From assembly GCF_015476655.1 (NCBI RefSeq), contig NZ_JABFHF010000042.1, forward strand, positions 1-38,177: a stretch of 38,177 bases of DNA, read 5' to 3'. This DNA comes from Aquiflexum lacus (lineage in GTDB: Bacteria > Bacteroidota > Bacteroidia > Cytophagales > Cyclobacteriaceae). The translations under genes were made by a program, and so were the position numbers. Numbering within the stretch: the stretch's first letter is position 1; every line of letters starts with the position of its first letter. Positions 8,186-15,626 of the stretch are shown here, one piece after another. The notes under the pieces are model-generated. The model was not told the DNA's origin. It was given only the letters and a program-made list of their open reading frames with translations, and ran no database searches.

Positions 8186-9427
8186 TTAGATTTTGACAAA
8201 TTTGTTTTTGTTGATCACAAATTTCACTTTACCCATTAATTCAGTATTGTACCAAGGTGAATTAGAAGAAAGGGATTTATTGGATTTCTTATCAAAAACC
8301 CATTTTTCTTCAGGATCAAATAGGGTAAGGCTATCCAACTTATCCGATTGCTGACCCAAAACAACTTCAGGACCGCTTGTGATTTTCGAAATAAGTAAAG
8401 GCCAGGTAATTTCATCTGCCAACTTGCACATTGCCGGCAAAAAAGTCTGCAAACCTAACATGCCAAATAAGGATAGATCAAATTCCATATGTTTTGCATC
8501 TATGTCTTGTGGCTGATGATTGGATACGATGGCATCAATAGTACCATCTTTTAACCCTTCAATAAGAGCATCCCTATCTTCTTTTCCTCTGAATGGAGGC
8601 ATTACCTTAAGGTTGGTATCAAAATCCAGCATATCCTCATCTGAAAATATCAATTGATACAACGAGATATCAGCAGTCACATTTAAACCCTCTTTCTTAG
8701 CTTTTCTGATTTCCTCAACTGCACCTTTCGTACTAATTGTCTGAAAATGCAATCTCCCACCAGAATACCGTAAAATTTCAAGGTTTTTGTGAATGGCGAT
8801 ATCTTCCGCAAGATTGGGGATTCCTTTCATTCCGATCCGGGTAGAAGTCAGTCCTTCATGCATCTGACCAAACAACGCCAATAAAGGTTCATAAGTCTGA
8901 TCAAACAAAATACCATCGAACTTCTGCAAGTATTGCAATATTTTCATCAATCTATCAGGATTTGAAATCGGATGTAATCCATCTCCAAAAACAAAAACTC
9001 CTTCCTGATTCAAATCCAGGATATCTGTAAAGTCCTCTCCTTTAGTATCTTTAGTCGCAGCTGCCTCAACAATCAGGTCAGAAAACCAATTGGCAGCTTT
9101 CGATTTCAAAAACTGAATTTCATTTCTGGTCTGTACTGCAGGATGGGTATTGGGCATCAGCACCGCTTTGACAAACCCACTTGATTGTAACACTTCCCCC
9201 AGACTATCCATCGATTCTTTGTATTCTTCCCCAGGTTCACCCGACATGCACCTCAGGTCTACCCATCCCTTCGAGGCAAGGAAGTCTGAACAATCAATGG
9301 TCTCTTCGATAGGGAAATCCGAACTGGAATTTTCGTCAACAATCTGATGACCAGTATAAACAAAGTTTTTGGGAGGGTTTATCCTATGCGAGTCAATTAA
9401 CCTGAGCGCTTGGAGCAATACAGCCAT
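8186..9427 (-). CDS. Dihydroorotase homologue lacking metal ligands (probably non-catalytic)
   Basis: The frame is open to 9544 only through a TTG; I start at the ATG at 9427, which gives 413 aa and the usual dihydroorotase N-terminus. The fold is recognisable by GEPGEEY, MPNTHPAVQ, GDGLHPI, GQMHEG and TITSGPEVVLG-like segments. The catalytic residues are gone: the DxHxH motif is Asp57-Leu-Arg59-Cys-Met61, HxEDxxL is DQTYEPL, the HxxHxS region is LHFQTIS, and the TDHAPH motif reads SNHQPQD. It therefore resembles pseudo-dihydroorotases such as Pseudomonas PyrC', which support aspartate transcarbamoylase. It is the first gene of the operon with two DUF4199 and two GT2 genes. Confidence 0.85.
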   Translation of the reverse strand: MAVLLQALRLIDSHRINPPKNFVYTGHQIVDENSSSDFPIEETIDCSDFLASKGWVDLRCMSGEPGEEYKESMDSLGEVLQSSGFVKAVLMPNTHPAVQTRNEIQFLKSKAANWFSDLIVEAAATKDTKGEDFTDILDLNQEGVFVFGDGLHPISNPDRLMKILQYLQKFDGILFDQTYEPLLALFGQMHEGLTSTRIGMKGIPNLAEDIAIHKNLEILRYSGGRLHFQTISTKGAVEEIRKAKKEGLNVTADISLYQLIFSDEDMLDFDTNLKVMPPFRGKEDRDALIEGLKDGTIDAIVSNHQPQDIDAKHMEFDLSLFGMLGLQTFLPAMCKLADEITWPLLISKITSGPEVVLGQQSDKLDSLTLFDPEEKWVFDKKSNKSLSSNSPWYNTELMGKVKFVINKNKFVKI

Positions 9428-9786
9428 ATAAGAAAGGTTTGTGCAAAACTGCAATAATATTCCAAAAAATGAAAGGAAAATTGGGCAGGTTTGAGGATTA
9501 ACAAATACCTCATGGCACCAAACCCAAGAAATTGTACCCCTCAACCAAATTCTGAAAAACTCTGATTTTACTCCTAAAGCAAAACAGGATTCTGAATTCA
9601 GAATCCCGCTTTATTAGGGCTTATAAAATTATCGTTTAATTAGATTAATTTAAACATCGCAATGTCAAAACCTCGTATCACTTTTACAAATTAATGGGTA
9701 TGTTTTTTCAAAGAAAATTAGAAAGATCAATATGAGTATTGTACAATTTTGCTACTTTAAGTAAAAGGAACCAAAAACATGGGTAT
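9428..9786. other. 359-bp AT-rich intergenic region between guaA and the dihydroorotase homologue
   Basis: No convincing coding sequence lies here. It holds the upstream region of the dihydroorotase-homologue operon and a perfect 20-bp palindrome (9587-9606) described separately. The right half (9610-9780) is very AT-rich with no recognisable motif. Confidence 0.6.
9587..9606 (-). terminator. Perfect 20-bp palindrome, possible guaA terminator
   Basis: GGATTCTGAATTCAGAATCC is an exact inverted repeat. On the minus strand it is followed by TGTTTTGC, a weak U-rich tail, so it could end transcription from guaA about 180 bp downstream of its stop. It could equally be an operator for the operon that begins at 9427. 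Confidence 0.35.
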
Positions 9787-11316
9787 TTATTCCCACTCTA
9801 TCGTTGCCGGTGGTTTAGACGATATGTCATAAACTACCCTGTTCACACCCTTAACTTTATTGATGATTTCATTGGACATTTTTCCAAGAAACTCATAAGG
9901 CAAGTGAATCCAATCCGCTGTCATGCCATCTACAGAACCAACGGCCCTGAGTGCCACGACCTTTTCATAAGTCCGCTCGTCGCCCATGACGCCTACTGAT
10001 TGGATGGGAAGCAAAATTGCCCCTGCCTGCCAAACTTGATCATACAAACCATGTGTCTTTAACCCCTGAATAAAAATATGATCCACCTCCTGAAGAGTTT
10101 TGACTTTTTCAGCAGTGATGTCGCCAAGGATTCGGATTCCCAAGCCTGGGCCTGGAAAAGGGTGCCTTCCAATGATTTTCTCGGGGATTTCCAATGCCCT
10201 GCCCACTTCTCTCACTTCATCCTTGAAAAGCGTGTTGAGCGGTTCCACTACGGATAATTTCATAAAATCAGGCAATCCACCCACATTGTGGTGCGATTTG
10301 ATCGTGGCAGAAGGGCCTTTGACAGAAACGGATTCAATCACGTCCGGATAAATGGTTCCTTGACCTAGCCATTTTACACCATCTATCTTATGCGCCTCAT
10401 CATCAAAAACCTCAATAAATGCACGTCCTATGGCTTTCCGCTTTGCTTCAGGTTCAGAGATACCTGCCAAAGCATCGTAAAACCGCTGCTTGCTGTCCAC
10501 CCCGATGACATTCAATCCAAGTGTCAAATAAGATTCCAATACTTCTTCGTATTCGTTTTTTCTCAGCAAGCCATTGTCAACGAAAACACAAGTAAGGTTT
10601 TCTCCAATGGCCCTATGGATCAAAGTGGCTGCCACGGAGGAATCCACCCCACCTGAAAGCCCCATCACCACTTTATCATTTCCGATTCTTTGCTTTAGTT
10701 CAGCAACGGTGGCATCTATAAATACATCAGATGTCCAATCTTGGGAACAGCCACTGATTTGGACCACAAAGTTTCTCAGCAAATTTTTACCTTCTGTCGT
10801 GTGGGTCACTTCAGGGTGAAACTGGATTCCATAGGTTTCTTCCCCTTTGATTTTAAAAGCAGCGACTTTCACAGAAGATGTACTGGCAATGACTTCAAAA
10901 CCCTCCGGCAATGTCTTAATCGTATCTCCATGGGACATCCAAACCTGGGATCCATGGGTCATTTCTTTCAACAGGTCATAATGCAAATCGATATGGTCAA
11001 GGTTAGCACGGCCATATTCCCTGATTTCAGAAGGGAGGACTTCCCCTCCATATTTGTGGGCCAAAAGCTGGGAACCGTAGCAGACACCCAAAATCGGTAA
11101 TTTCCCTCTTAGACTGTCAAGATCAAGATCGGGGGAACCTTCGTCCCGTACCGAACAGGGACTTCCGGAAAGGATAATTCCTTTTATATCTTCTGTGATC
11201 TCAGGAACTTTATTAAATGGGTGAATTTCGCAATAAACATTAAGTTCCCTAACTCTTCGGGCGATGAGTTGTGTGTACTGGGAACCAAAATCAAGAATGA
11301 GGATTTGTTCTGCCAT
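9787..11316 (-). CDS. guaA: GMP synthase (glutamine-hydrolysing)
   Basis: The 509-aa enzyme converts XMP to GMP using ATP and glutamine. The N-terminal class I glutamine amidotransferase domain shows the catalytic Cys in GVCYGSQLL and His/Glu in QFHPEVTH. The ATP-pyrophosphatase domain carries the PP-loop GLSGGVDSS, and the C-terminal dimerisation domain ends with the canonical PPATIEWE. Length and motifs are normal. The frame extends two codons upstream to a TTG, but the ATG at 11316 gives the standard [13 protein letters not shown] start. It appears to be a single-gene unit with a -7 box immediately before the ATG. Confidence 0.98.
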   Translation of the reverse strand: MAEQILILDFGSQYTQLIARRVRELNVYCEIHPFNKVPEITEDIKGIILSGSPCSVRDEGSPDLDLDSLRGKLPILGVCYGSQLLAHKYGGEVLPSEIREYGRANLDHIDLHYDLLKEMTHGSQVWMSHGDTIKTLPEGFEVIASTSSVKVAAFKIKGEETYGIQFHPEVTHTTEGKNLLRNFVVQISGCSQDWTSDVFIDATVAELKQRIGNDKVVMGLSGGVDSSVAATLIHRAIGENLTCVFVDNGLLRKNEYEEVLESYLTLGLNVIGVDSKQRFYDALAGISEPEAKRKAIGRAFIEVFDDEAHKIDGVKWLGQGTIYPDVIESVSVKGPSATIKSHHNVGGLPDFMKLSVVEPLNTLFKDEVREVGRALEIPEKIIGRHPFPGPGLGIRILGDITAEKVKTLQEVDHIFIQGLKTHGLYDQVWQAGAILLPIQSVGVMGDERTYEKVVALRAVGSVDGMTADWIHLPYEFLGKMSNEIINKVKGVNRVVYDISSKPPATIEWE

Positions 11317-11319
11317 GCG

Positions 11320-11327
11320 CAAAGGTA
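11320..11327 (-). promoter_or_regulatory. -7 box abutting the guaA start
   Basis: Minus-strand TACCTTTG matches TAnnTTTG exactly and ends 3 bp before the guaA ATG. A TTTTC about 20 bp upstream could serve as a degenerate -33 element. Transcription from here would start at or next to the ATG, giving a leaderless message. Confidence 0.45.
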
Positions 11328-11480
11328 CACAGGGCAGCCATAACGGGAAAAGGTTTTCAGAAGATTATTTTGTAGGGGAGAGGAATGGATTGTAAGATTG
11401 GAAAATTTTAAAATTGGAAGATTACCAAAATTTGTCCCCTATGCCACAGTAAAGAAAGATGTAAGATTGGAAAATAACTA

Positions 11481-11705
11481 CCTCTCGGCCTAGTTTAAGC
11501 TTTCGGCGGCGACTGGGTATGAGTTTGAAACTACACCCTCTTATGATATTCAATTTGCAATTGGTATTCACGAAAATCATATTATTTACTTTTCCTTATC
11601 TTCTTCTTACTGATATTTTTCCTTTATTTCTAAAGGTTTTTCTTGTAAACTGGAATTGCTCCCGACTGCTGTACGGGATCCAAGGATAAAAAGGTGTAGA
11701 TACTC
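11481..11705. repeat. Diverged intergenic repeat, copy A
   Basis: This copy shares ordered blocks with copy B (12838-12983): GTTTAAGCTTTCGG, ACTACACCCTCTTAT, AAACTGGAATTGCTCCCGAC, GGGATCCAAGGATAA and AAGGTGTAGATAC. Copy A carries about 70 extra bases in its middle. No transposase or target-site duplication is visible; it may be a decayed MITE or other non-autonomous element. Confidence 0.55.
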
Positions 11706-11758
11706 CCGACAGCTGGGCTTCACTGTCCACTTGCTCCTAAACGCTCTTAGGGGGAGTA

Positions 11759-11823
11759 TAAAAAAAAACGAGCCGGAAAAGCATGAACCTTTACAATTCA
11801 GCCACATTTTCGGCTCGTTTTTA
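11759..11823 (-). terminator. Long-stem rho-independent terminator after the lipoprotein genes
   Basis: ACGAGCCG (from 11768) pairs with CGGCTCGT (to 11818), extended by A/T pairs on both sides, with a loop of about 35 nt. On the minus strand the stem is followed by a run of T. It lies directly after the stop of the lipoprotein gene at 11826. Flanking A/T runs on both sides would allow function in either direction. Confidence 0.7.
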
Positions 11824-11825
11824 TT

Positions 11826-12335
11826 TTAGTTAACAGAATTAAGGTGCTTGATAATAGTAAATTCTCTTGCAGATTTACTTTCAGCATCCCATTTCAATTC
11901 GCCATTAAAGAGAACTTTTATTACTCTTATCATAAAGGAACTACCGGAATATTTAAAAAATTCAGCATGAATAGTGTCACTGTCGTTTTCGTTCCACTGA
12001 ACAACTGTTTTTTCAGAGTCTAAAACCAAAAACATCACATATTCATTTCGGAATTCATGAGGAGAGCCAATTCTAAAGTTTCTGGGCATATCAAGATGAG
12101 TTTCGATAAACTCTATCATACGTCCATCTCTTTCGTAGAAAACTTTAATTTTACTTGGATCAAGGTATCTTTCATGACCGGGGTCTAGGAGGTCATTGCC
12201 TTCTTCGTCCAAAATTTTAAGAATCGCAACTGTGTCAACGGTAAAACCTCCTATGTTTGGTAGCTGTTCTTCATTTGAACAAGCACTGAATAAGAGTACA
12301 AGAACCATTGGGAAAATATAGATTGAATTTTTCAT
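11826..12335 (-). CDS. Putative lipoprotein of unknown function
   Basis: The 169-aa protein has a clear lipoprotein signal (MKNSIYIFPMVLVLLFSAC, Cys19 followed by SNEE), so it is exported and lipidated. The mature part is acidic and beta-rich (repeated short hydrophobic/charged alternation) and has no motif I recognise. Its ATG lies 11 bp after the stop of another small lipoprotein reading frame, suggesting co-transcription, and a strong terminator follows. It is located between two copies of an intergenic repeat, which hints at an accessory locus. Confidence 0.8.
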   Translation of the reverse strand: MKNSIYIFPMVLVLLFSACSNEEQLPNIGGFTVDTVAILKILDEEGNDLLDPGHERYLDPSKIKVFYERDGRMIEFIETHLDMPRNFRIGSPHEFRNEYVMFLVLDSEKTVVQWNENDSDTIHAEFFKYSGSSFMIRVIKVLFNGELKWDAESKSAREFTIIKHLNSVN

Positions 12336-12346
12336 AATGAATTAAT

Positions 12347-12658
12347 TTAAGGAATTATATTAAATATCATAAATTTTTCATTATTGAACGATAAGGTGAT
12401 TCCTTTTCCTAAAGGAGACTTACTTTCTTTAACATTTTTAGATCCAAAAGTTTCAACATCAAAGTCAACCTTGCTGGATTTCAATGGACTTTGTTTTTCA
12501 TTTTGGGGTAATGGAAATTCAATGGTACTTGCAATCATTCTTGCCTTATCGATATCTACATAATGGATATCATTTTCTTCAAAAGCTGCGCCTAACTCGA
12601 TTGGCTCAAATTCTTGACAACTGAATGTAATCAAGATTAATAAGCCAAGAATCTGCTT
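12347..12658 (-). CDS. Small lipoprotein reading frame with no in-frame start codon
   Basis: The frame reads KQILGLLILITFSC followed by QEFEPIEL, a textbook lipoprotein h-region and lipobox. But no ATG or plausible start precedes it in frame before the stop at 12719-12721: the codon before KQ is CCT. A TTG at 12634 is in frame but would remove most of the signal. A run of ten C (coding sense; G at 12698-12707) lies upstream, and out-of-frame ATGs occur at 12722 and 12726. Loss of one C would join the 12722 ATG (MKTITPPP...) to the lipoprotein; gain of one C would join the 12726 ATG. The mature part (about 90 aa) is unrecognised. It may be phase-variable, broken, or affected by a homopolymer error. 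Confidence 0.5.
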   Translation of the reverse strand, partial: KQILGLLILITFSCQEFEPIELGAAFEENDIHYVDIDKARMIASTIEFPLPQNEKQSPLKSSKVDFDVETFGSKNVKESKSPLGKGITLSFNNEKFMIFNIIP

Positions 12659-12697
12659 AGGAAAGTACCCAGACAGAAAGTCTAGATGTTTGCTGGC

Positions 12698-12707
12698 GGG
12701 GGGGGGG
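12698..12707. repeat. G10 homopolymer (C10 in coding sense)
   Basis: Ten consecutive G are highly unusual in this AT-rich background and sit just upstream of a lipoprotein frame that lacks a start. Such tracts slip during replication and can act as on/off switches. Confidence 0.75.
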
Positions 12708-12837
12708 AGTAATAGTTTTCATTCATGGGAATGTTGTTTAAAAATTTAAAATATCTAATTCATTATCAATTTATTAACATATTTTCTAAAAGTCAAGAGA
12801 AATTTAAAAAGTTTTAATTGACAATTACGGTTTCCTT

Positions 12838-12983
12838 CTACCCCCTCGGTGTAGTTTAGGCTTTCGGTGGTGACTGGATATAGGTGCAACTACACCCTTT
12901 TATCAAAACCAATTGTAATTTTTGAAAACTGGAATTGCTCCCGACCAAAGTATGGGATCCAAAAATAAGAAGGTGTAGATACA
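12838..12983. repeat. Diverged intergenic repeat, copy B
   Basis: This is the shorter partner of the repeat at 11481-11705. It contains a 9-bp inverted repeat, GGTGTAGTT (12848-12856) and AACTACACC (12888-12896), and a third GGTGTAG near its right end. The two copies flank the lipoprotein pair in the same orientation. Confidence 0.55.
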
Positions 12984-13041
12984 ATCTATACCTAGCCAAT
13001 CTCCACCCAAACTAAGAATTTGTACCTTGAGTTGGAATGTT

Positions 13042-14037
13042 TTATTTAATCGAAAAAGCCTTTGCCGGGTTTTCTATCAGCATCAGGTCCAGTTCCTGTT
13101 GGGTAAATCCCTTTTCTTTCAACAAAGGAATCAATTCATCAAACAAAGCGGTAAATCCTATAAAATCCCCTCCATTGGCTTCGCCGGGGCTGTACCAGCC
13201 TGCATCATGTGAAAGCAGTACCCGATCCAAAATCCGGTTCTCATTACAATAGACAATCCTGTCAAGATGTCCGGGCACATCCCATGCTATTCCGTCCAAA
13301 CTGATCCAGACTCCCTGTTCGGCAGCCTTCAGGTAATTGGCATAATCCTTCTCGGCCTGGGCATGAACCCAGACGAAATTGCTGACATCGACCCCTGACT
13401 CCAATAAAACATCAATTTCAGCTTTGGCAGTATTCCAAGGCCCTGTATGGGACACGATCAGCAAACCAGTTTCCAAATGGGTAATCGCTGCAGCCTGTAC
13501 CAACTTCCTGTCCATTGGAGAAAGCTGATCTCCTTCATTGACAGAAATCTTTATAAACCCCGGAACAACTCCTGTGTCCTCAATTCCATTTTTAAATTCC
13601 CTTATCCATCTCTTAGCCAATTCCTCGGCTGATTCAGAGAAGGCATGTTCGGGCAGGTATTTTTCTCCAACAGCACCGTAATAACCTGTGTTGGTGATAA
13701 ATCGGATTCCTGTCAGATCAGTCAGTTTTTGTAACAATACAGGATCTTTACCAAGATAACTTGGAGTGCATTCGATGATAGTTTTTACACCCTTAGTTTT
13801 GATCTCTTCCAAAAAGGGCAGCACTCGCTGTACCACAGAATCTTTGTCCCATCGGTGATATCCCGTGGAATCCGCCCCAATAAAATCCACCAGAATATGT
13901 TCATGGATCAAGGTCAGCCCCATTTCCTCGGGACTGATTTTGCCGGAGACAGTTTGGATATAAGATGAATCTGCTTTTTGCTCAGTGCATGAAAAAAAGA
14001 TGAAAATGATTAAGAAGGGGATGATGATTCTTTTCAT
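13042..14037 (-). CDS. Phosphotriesterase-family (amidohydrolase) lipoprotein
   Basis: I place the start at the ATG at 14037 (331 aa), which yields a lipoprotein signal MKRIIIPFLIIFIFFSC with Cys17; the frame itself is open to 14100. The mature part is a PTE-family metal-dependent hydrolase. Visible ligands are His45-Glu-His47 (LIHEH), the Lys expected to be carboxylated (GFIKIS), His in VSHTGP, His in WVHAQA and Asp in LLSHDAGW. All canonical positions are present, so it is probably active. Family members hydrolyse lactones or phosphoesters; the substrate is unknown. It is lipid-anchored and so acts in the periplasm or at the outer membrane. A promoter-like pair lies upstream. Confidence 0.88.
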   Translation of the reverse strand: MKRIIIPFLIIFIFFSCTEQKADSSYIQTVSGKISPEEMGLTLIHEHILVDFIGADSTGYHRWDKDSVVQRVLPFLEEIKTKGVKTIIECTPSYLGKDPVLLQKLTDLTGIRFITNTGYYGAVGEKYLPEHAFSESAEELAKRWIREFKNGIEDTGVVPGFIKISVNEGDQLSPMDRKLVQAAAITHLETGLLIVSHTGPWNTAKAEIDVLLESGVDVSNFVWVHAQAEKDYANYLKAAEQGVWISLDGIAWDVPGHLDRIVYCNENRILDRVLLSHDAGWYSPGEANGGDFIGFTALFDELIPLLKEKGFTQQELDLMLIENPAKAFSIK

Positions 14038-14061
14038 GTTACTTGTTGGGAAGGTGGGAAA

Positions 14062-14094
14062 TAAAACTAAGAAAAATAAACCTATTTTTCCAAA
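14062..14094 (-). promoter_or_regulatory. Putative promoter of the PTE-family lipoprotein gene
   Basis: On the minus strand TTTG (14094-14091) is followed after 21 bp by TAGTTTTA (14069-14062), one mismatch from the -7 consensus. The spacing is acceptable and the predicted leader is about 20 nt. Confidence 0.5.
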
Positions 14095-14178
14095 TATCAA
14101 TTAGGACCTAGAAAATCCATTAGATTAAATAAGTTTGTATAAAAAGGTGAAATATTACTTTCAGGAATTGGTTATCTA

Positions 14179-14418
14179 GTAATCCCGAAGGGATTTAATC
14201 CCCATTGGGGTATTTACCCCGGATGAAATCCGGGGGATTGCTCTGAATCCATAATGTTCAGAAAATCCAACCCCGACAGGGGTTGAATTAAGGAGTATAA
14301 TTTAACCCCTGTCGGGGTTGTGAGACAATATTAAGATTATTGATGCTTTTTCCACCGGATTTCATCCGGGGTAAATAACCTGAAGGTATTCAATCCCTAT
14401 CGGGATTGAGAATTACTA
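14179..14418. repeat. Nested REP/BIME-like palindrome cluster (~240 bp)
   Basis: The 468-bp gap between genes (14038-14505) is dominated by a giant imperfect inverted repeat centred near 14294. Its core is a pair of 23-bp arms (14268-14290 and 14298-14320) with one mismatch and a 7-nt loop. Each arm itself contains a self-complementary unit (AACCCCGACAGGGGTT and its reverse complement). Outer units mirror each other: CCCCGGATGAAATCCGGGG (14217-14235) against 14353-14371, and ATCCCGAAGGGAT (14182-14194) against ATCCCTATCGGGAT (14393-14406). No coding sequence lies inside. This is typical of REP elements moved by RAYT transposases, though no such gene is in the window. Confidence 0.8.
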
Positions 14419-14505
14419 TAATCCAATTTATTGCTATTTCTACTATGGTTTTTTAGATTGACGGGTGGGTATTCTTTTGGAAAGATGACCCGATCCAGTA
14501 GTGCC

Positions 14506-15513
14506 CTACTCCTCTGTCAAACTCCCATTCTCCCCTTCAAAAAGTGTTTCCAATTCCACTGCCATAATTTTTTCTACTTCTTCCAAGTACCTGCCAAAAA
14601 CTGCGGTACTTCCATGGGTGAGGTAAACTTTCTCTGCTTCGGTCGCTTTGATGGCAGAAATCAAGCCTTCCCAATCAGCATGATCTGAAAGTACGAATCC
14701 CGTATCGGCTGCTCGTCTTCTCCTTGCTCCCCGGATATTCATCCAACCTGAACAGATCCCTGTACGATATGGAGAAAATTTCTTCATCCAAGGACTTCCC
14801 ATGGCAGATGGCGGGGCTATAATCAAAGCTCCTTGAAACCTACTTTTGGGCAATTCCTGCGTCACCCTTGGTATATCGATGACTTTTACACCATTGGCTA
14901 TCAAAGCCTGATTGGTATTCCAGACTGCTCCATGGGCAAAAACTTCACCAATGGAATAGTCAAGATGATTAATGATGCGCTGGGCCTTTCCCAAAGAATA
15001 GGCAAAAACAACCGAATTACGGCCTTGTTCTGCATTCAGTCTCCACCAATTGTTTAGGCTTTCGAAAATCTCCTTTTGTGCCTGCCATTTGTAAATCGGC
15101 AAACCAAAGGTACATTCCGATACAAACTCATGACATTTGACCGCTTCAAATGGCATAGAAAGTCCGTCATCCTCCACTTTATAATCACCGCTGACTACGA
15201 CTATTTTTCCCTTGTATTCCAATCTGATCTGGGAAGATCCTGGAATATGGCCTGCAGGATGAAGAGAGATTTTTACACCATTGATGTGGATCGGCGCATT
15301 GTAGTCTAAAGTTTCAAGAGATATGTCCTGACCAAGCCTAAGTCTCATGACTTCAGCAGAATGGTGATGGGCAAGGTAATGTTTCATTCCATACCGGGAA
15401 TGGTCGGCATGGGCATGGGTGATGACAGCCTTATCTACCGGCCTCCATGGATCGATAAAAATATCTGCCTGTGGGCAGTATAATCCGGATGGGGTCAGTT
15501 CTAGGAGGTTCAT
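14506..15513 (-). CDS. MBL-fold DNA exonuclease, ligase-associated type
   Basis: The 335-aa metallo-beta-lactamase protein carries THAHADH (His33, His35, Asp37, His38), PAGHIPGSSQ, VVSGDYK and a C-terminal SDHADWEGL / LTHGS pair, the beta-CASP-like arrangement of the ligase-associated DNA exonuclease family (SNM1/Artemis-related). Members are normally encoded with an ATP-dependent DNA ligase and a Lhr-type helicase in a DNA repair operon. Here no ligase or helicase of that type adjoins: downstream is the palindrome cluster and upstream a flavin reductase. The assignment rests on motifs and length; nuclease activity is inferred. Confidence 0.85.
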   Translation of the reverse strand: MNLLELTPSGLYCPQADIFIDPWRPVDKAVITHAHADHSRYGMKHYLAHHHSAEVMRLRLGQDISLETLDYNAPIHINGVKISLHPAGHIPGSSQIRLEYKGKIVVVSGDYKVEDDGLSMPFEAVKCHEFVSECTFGLPIYKWQAQKEIFESLNNWWRLNAEQGRNSVVFAYSLGKAQRIINHLDYSIGEVFAHGAVWNTNQALIANGVKVIDIPRVTQELPKSRFQGALIIAPPSAMGSPWMKKFSPYRTGICSGWMNIRGARRRRAADTGFVLSDHADWEGLISAIKATEAEKVYLTHGSTAVFGRYLEEVEKIMAVELETLFEGENGSLTEE

Positions 15514-15540
15514 TGTTTCATTCGTTTATCGGGGTTTTTA

Positions 15541-15612
15541 ACTGTCCGGTTGACCGATGTCGGATGACCGATGACCGATGTGTGCTACTGAATACTGCCT
15601 ACTGAACCCTGA
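15541..15612. repeat. Degenerate short tandem repeats
   Basis: Units of GACCGATG recur (GACCGATGTCGGATGACC, then GACCGATGACCGATG), followed by CTACTGAATACTGCC-TACTGAACCCTGAAC. The tract fills most of the 113-bp gap between the exonuclease and the flavin reductase. Similar low-complexity decay is seen at 26755-26892. Confidence 0.5.
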
Positions 15613-15626
15613 ACACTTCTGGATAC

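Larger units (their letters stand above)
11317..11825. other. 509-bp non-coding region with repeats
   Basis: The stretch holds the guaA promoter, an exact 16-bp direct repeat (TGTAAGATTGGAAAAT at 11391-11406 and 11460-11475), copy A of a diverged intergenic repeat (about 11481-11705), and a strong hairpin terminator (11759-11823). A 66-codon open frame on the minus strand (11607-11807) lies wholly within these repeats and is not a credible gene. Confidence 0.6.
12659..13041. other. 383-bp intergenic region with repeat copy B
   Basis: It contains the possible 5' end of the lipoprotein frame (to 12726), the G10 run, a low-GC stretch (12720-12830) without features, and copy B of the repeat. No other gene is supported. 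Confidence 0.55.

Noticed and set aside
9739-9999. 86-codon open frame on the plus strand
   Set aside because: Antisense shadow of the guaA 3' end with no independent support.
11607-11807. 66-codon open frame on the minus strand between guaA and the lipoprotein genes
   Set aside because: It lies entirely within repeat copy A and the terminator hairpin, has no family resemblance and has a compositionally odd Ser/Cys/Phe-rich product.
11826-12634. Toxin-antitoxin or immunity pair
   Set aside because: Both products carry lipoprotein signals and neither resembles a toxin or antidote, so there is no basis for that reading.
14179-14418. Repeats that could be taken for a small CRISPR array
   Set aside because: Units are palindromes mirrored about a centre, of differing length and spacing, with no unique spacers and no cas genes.
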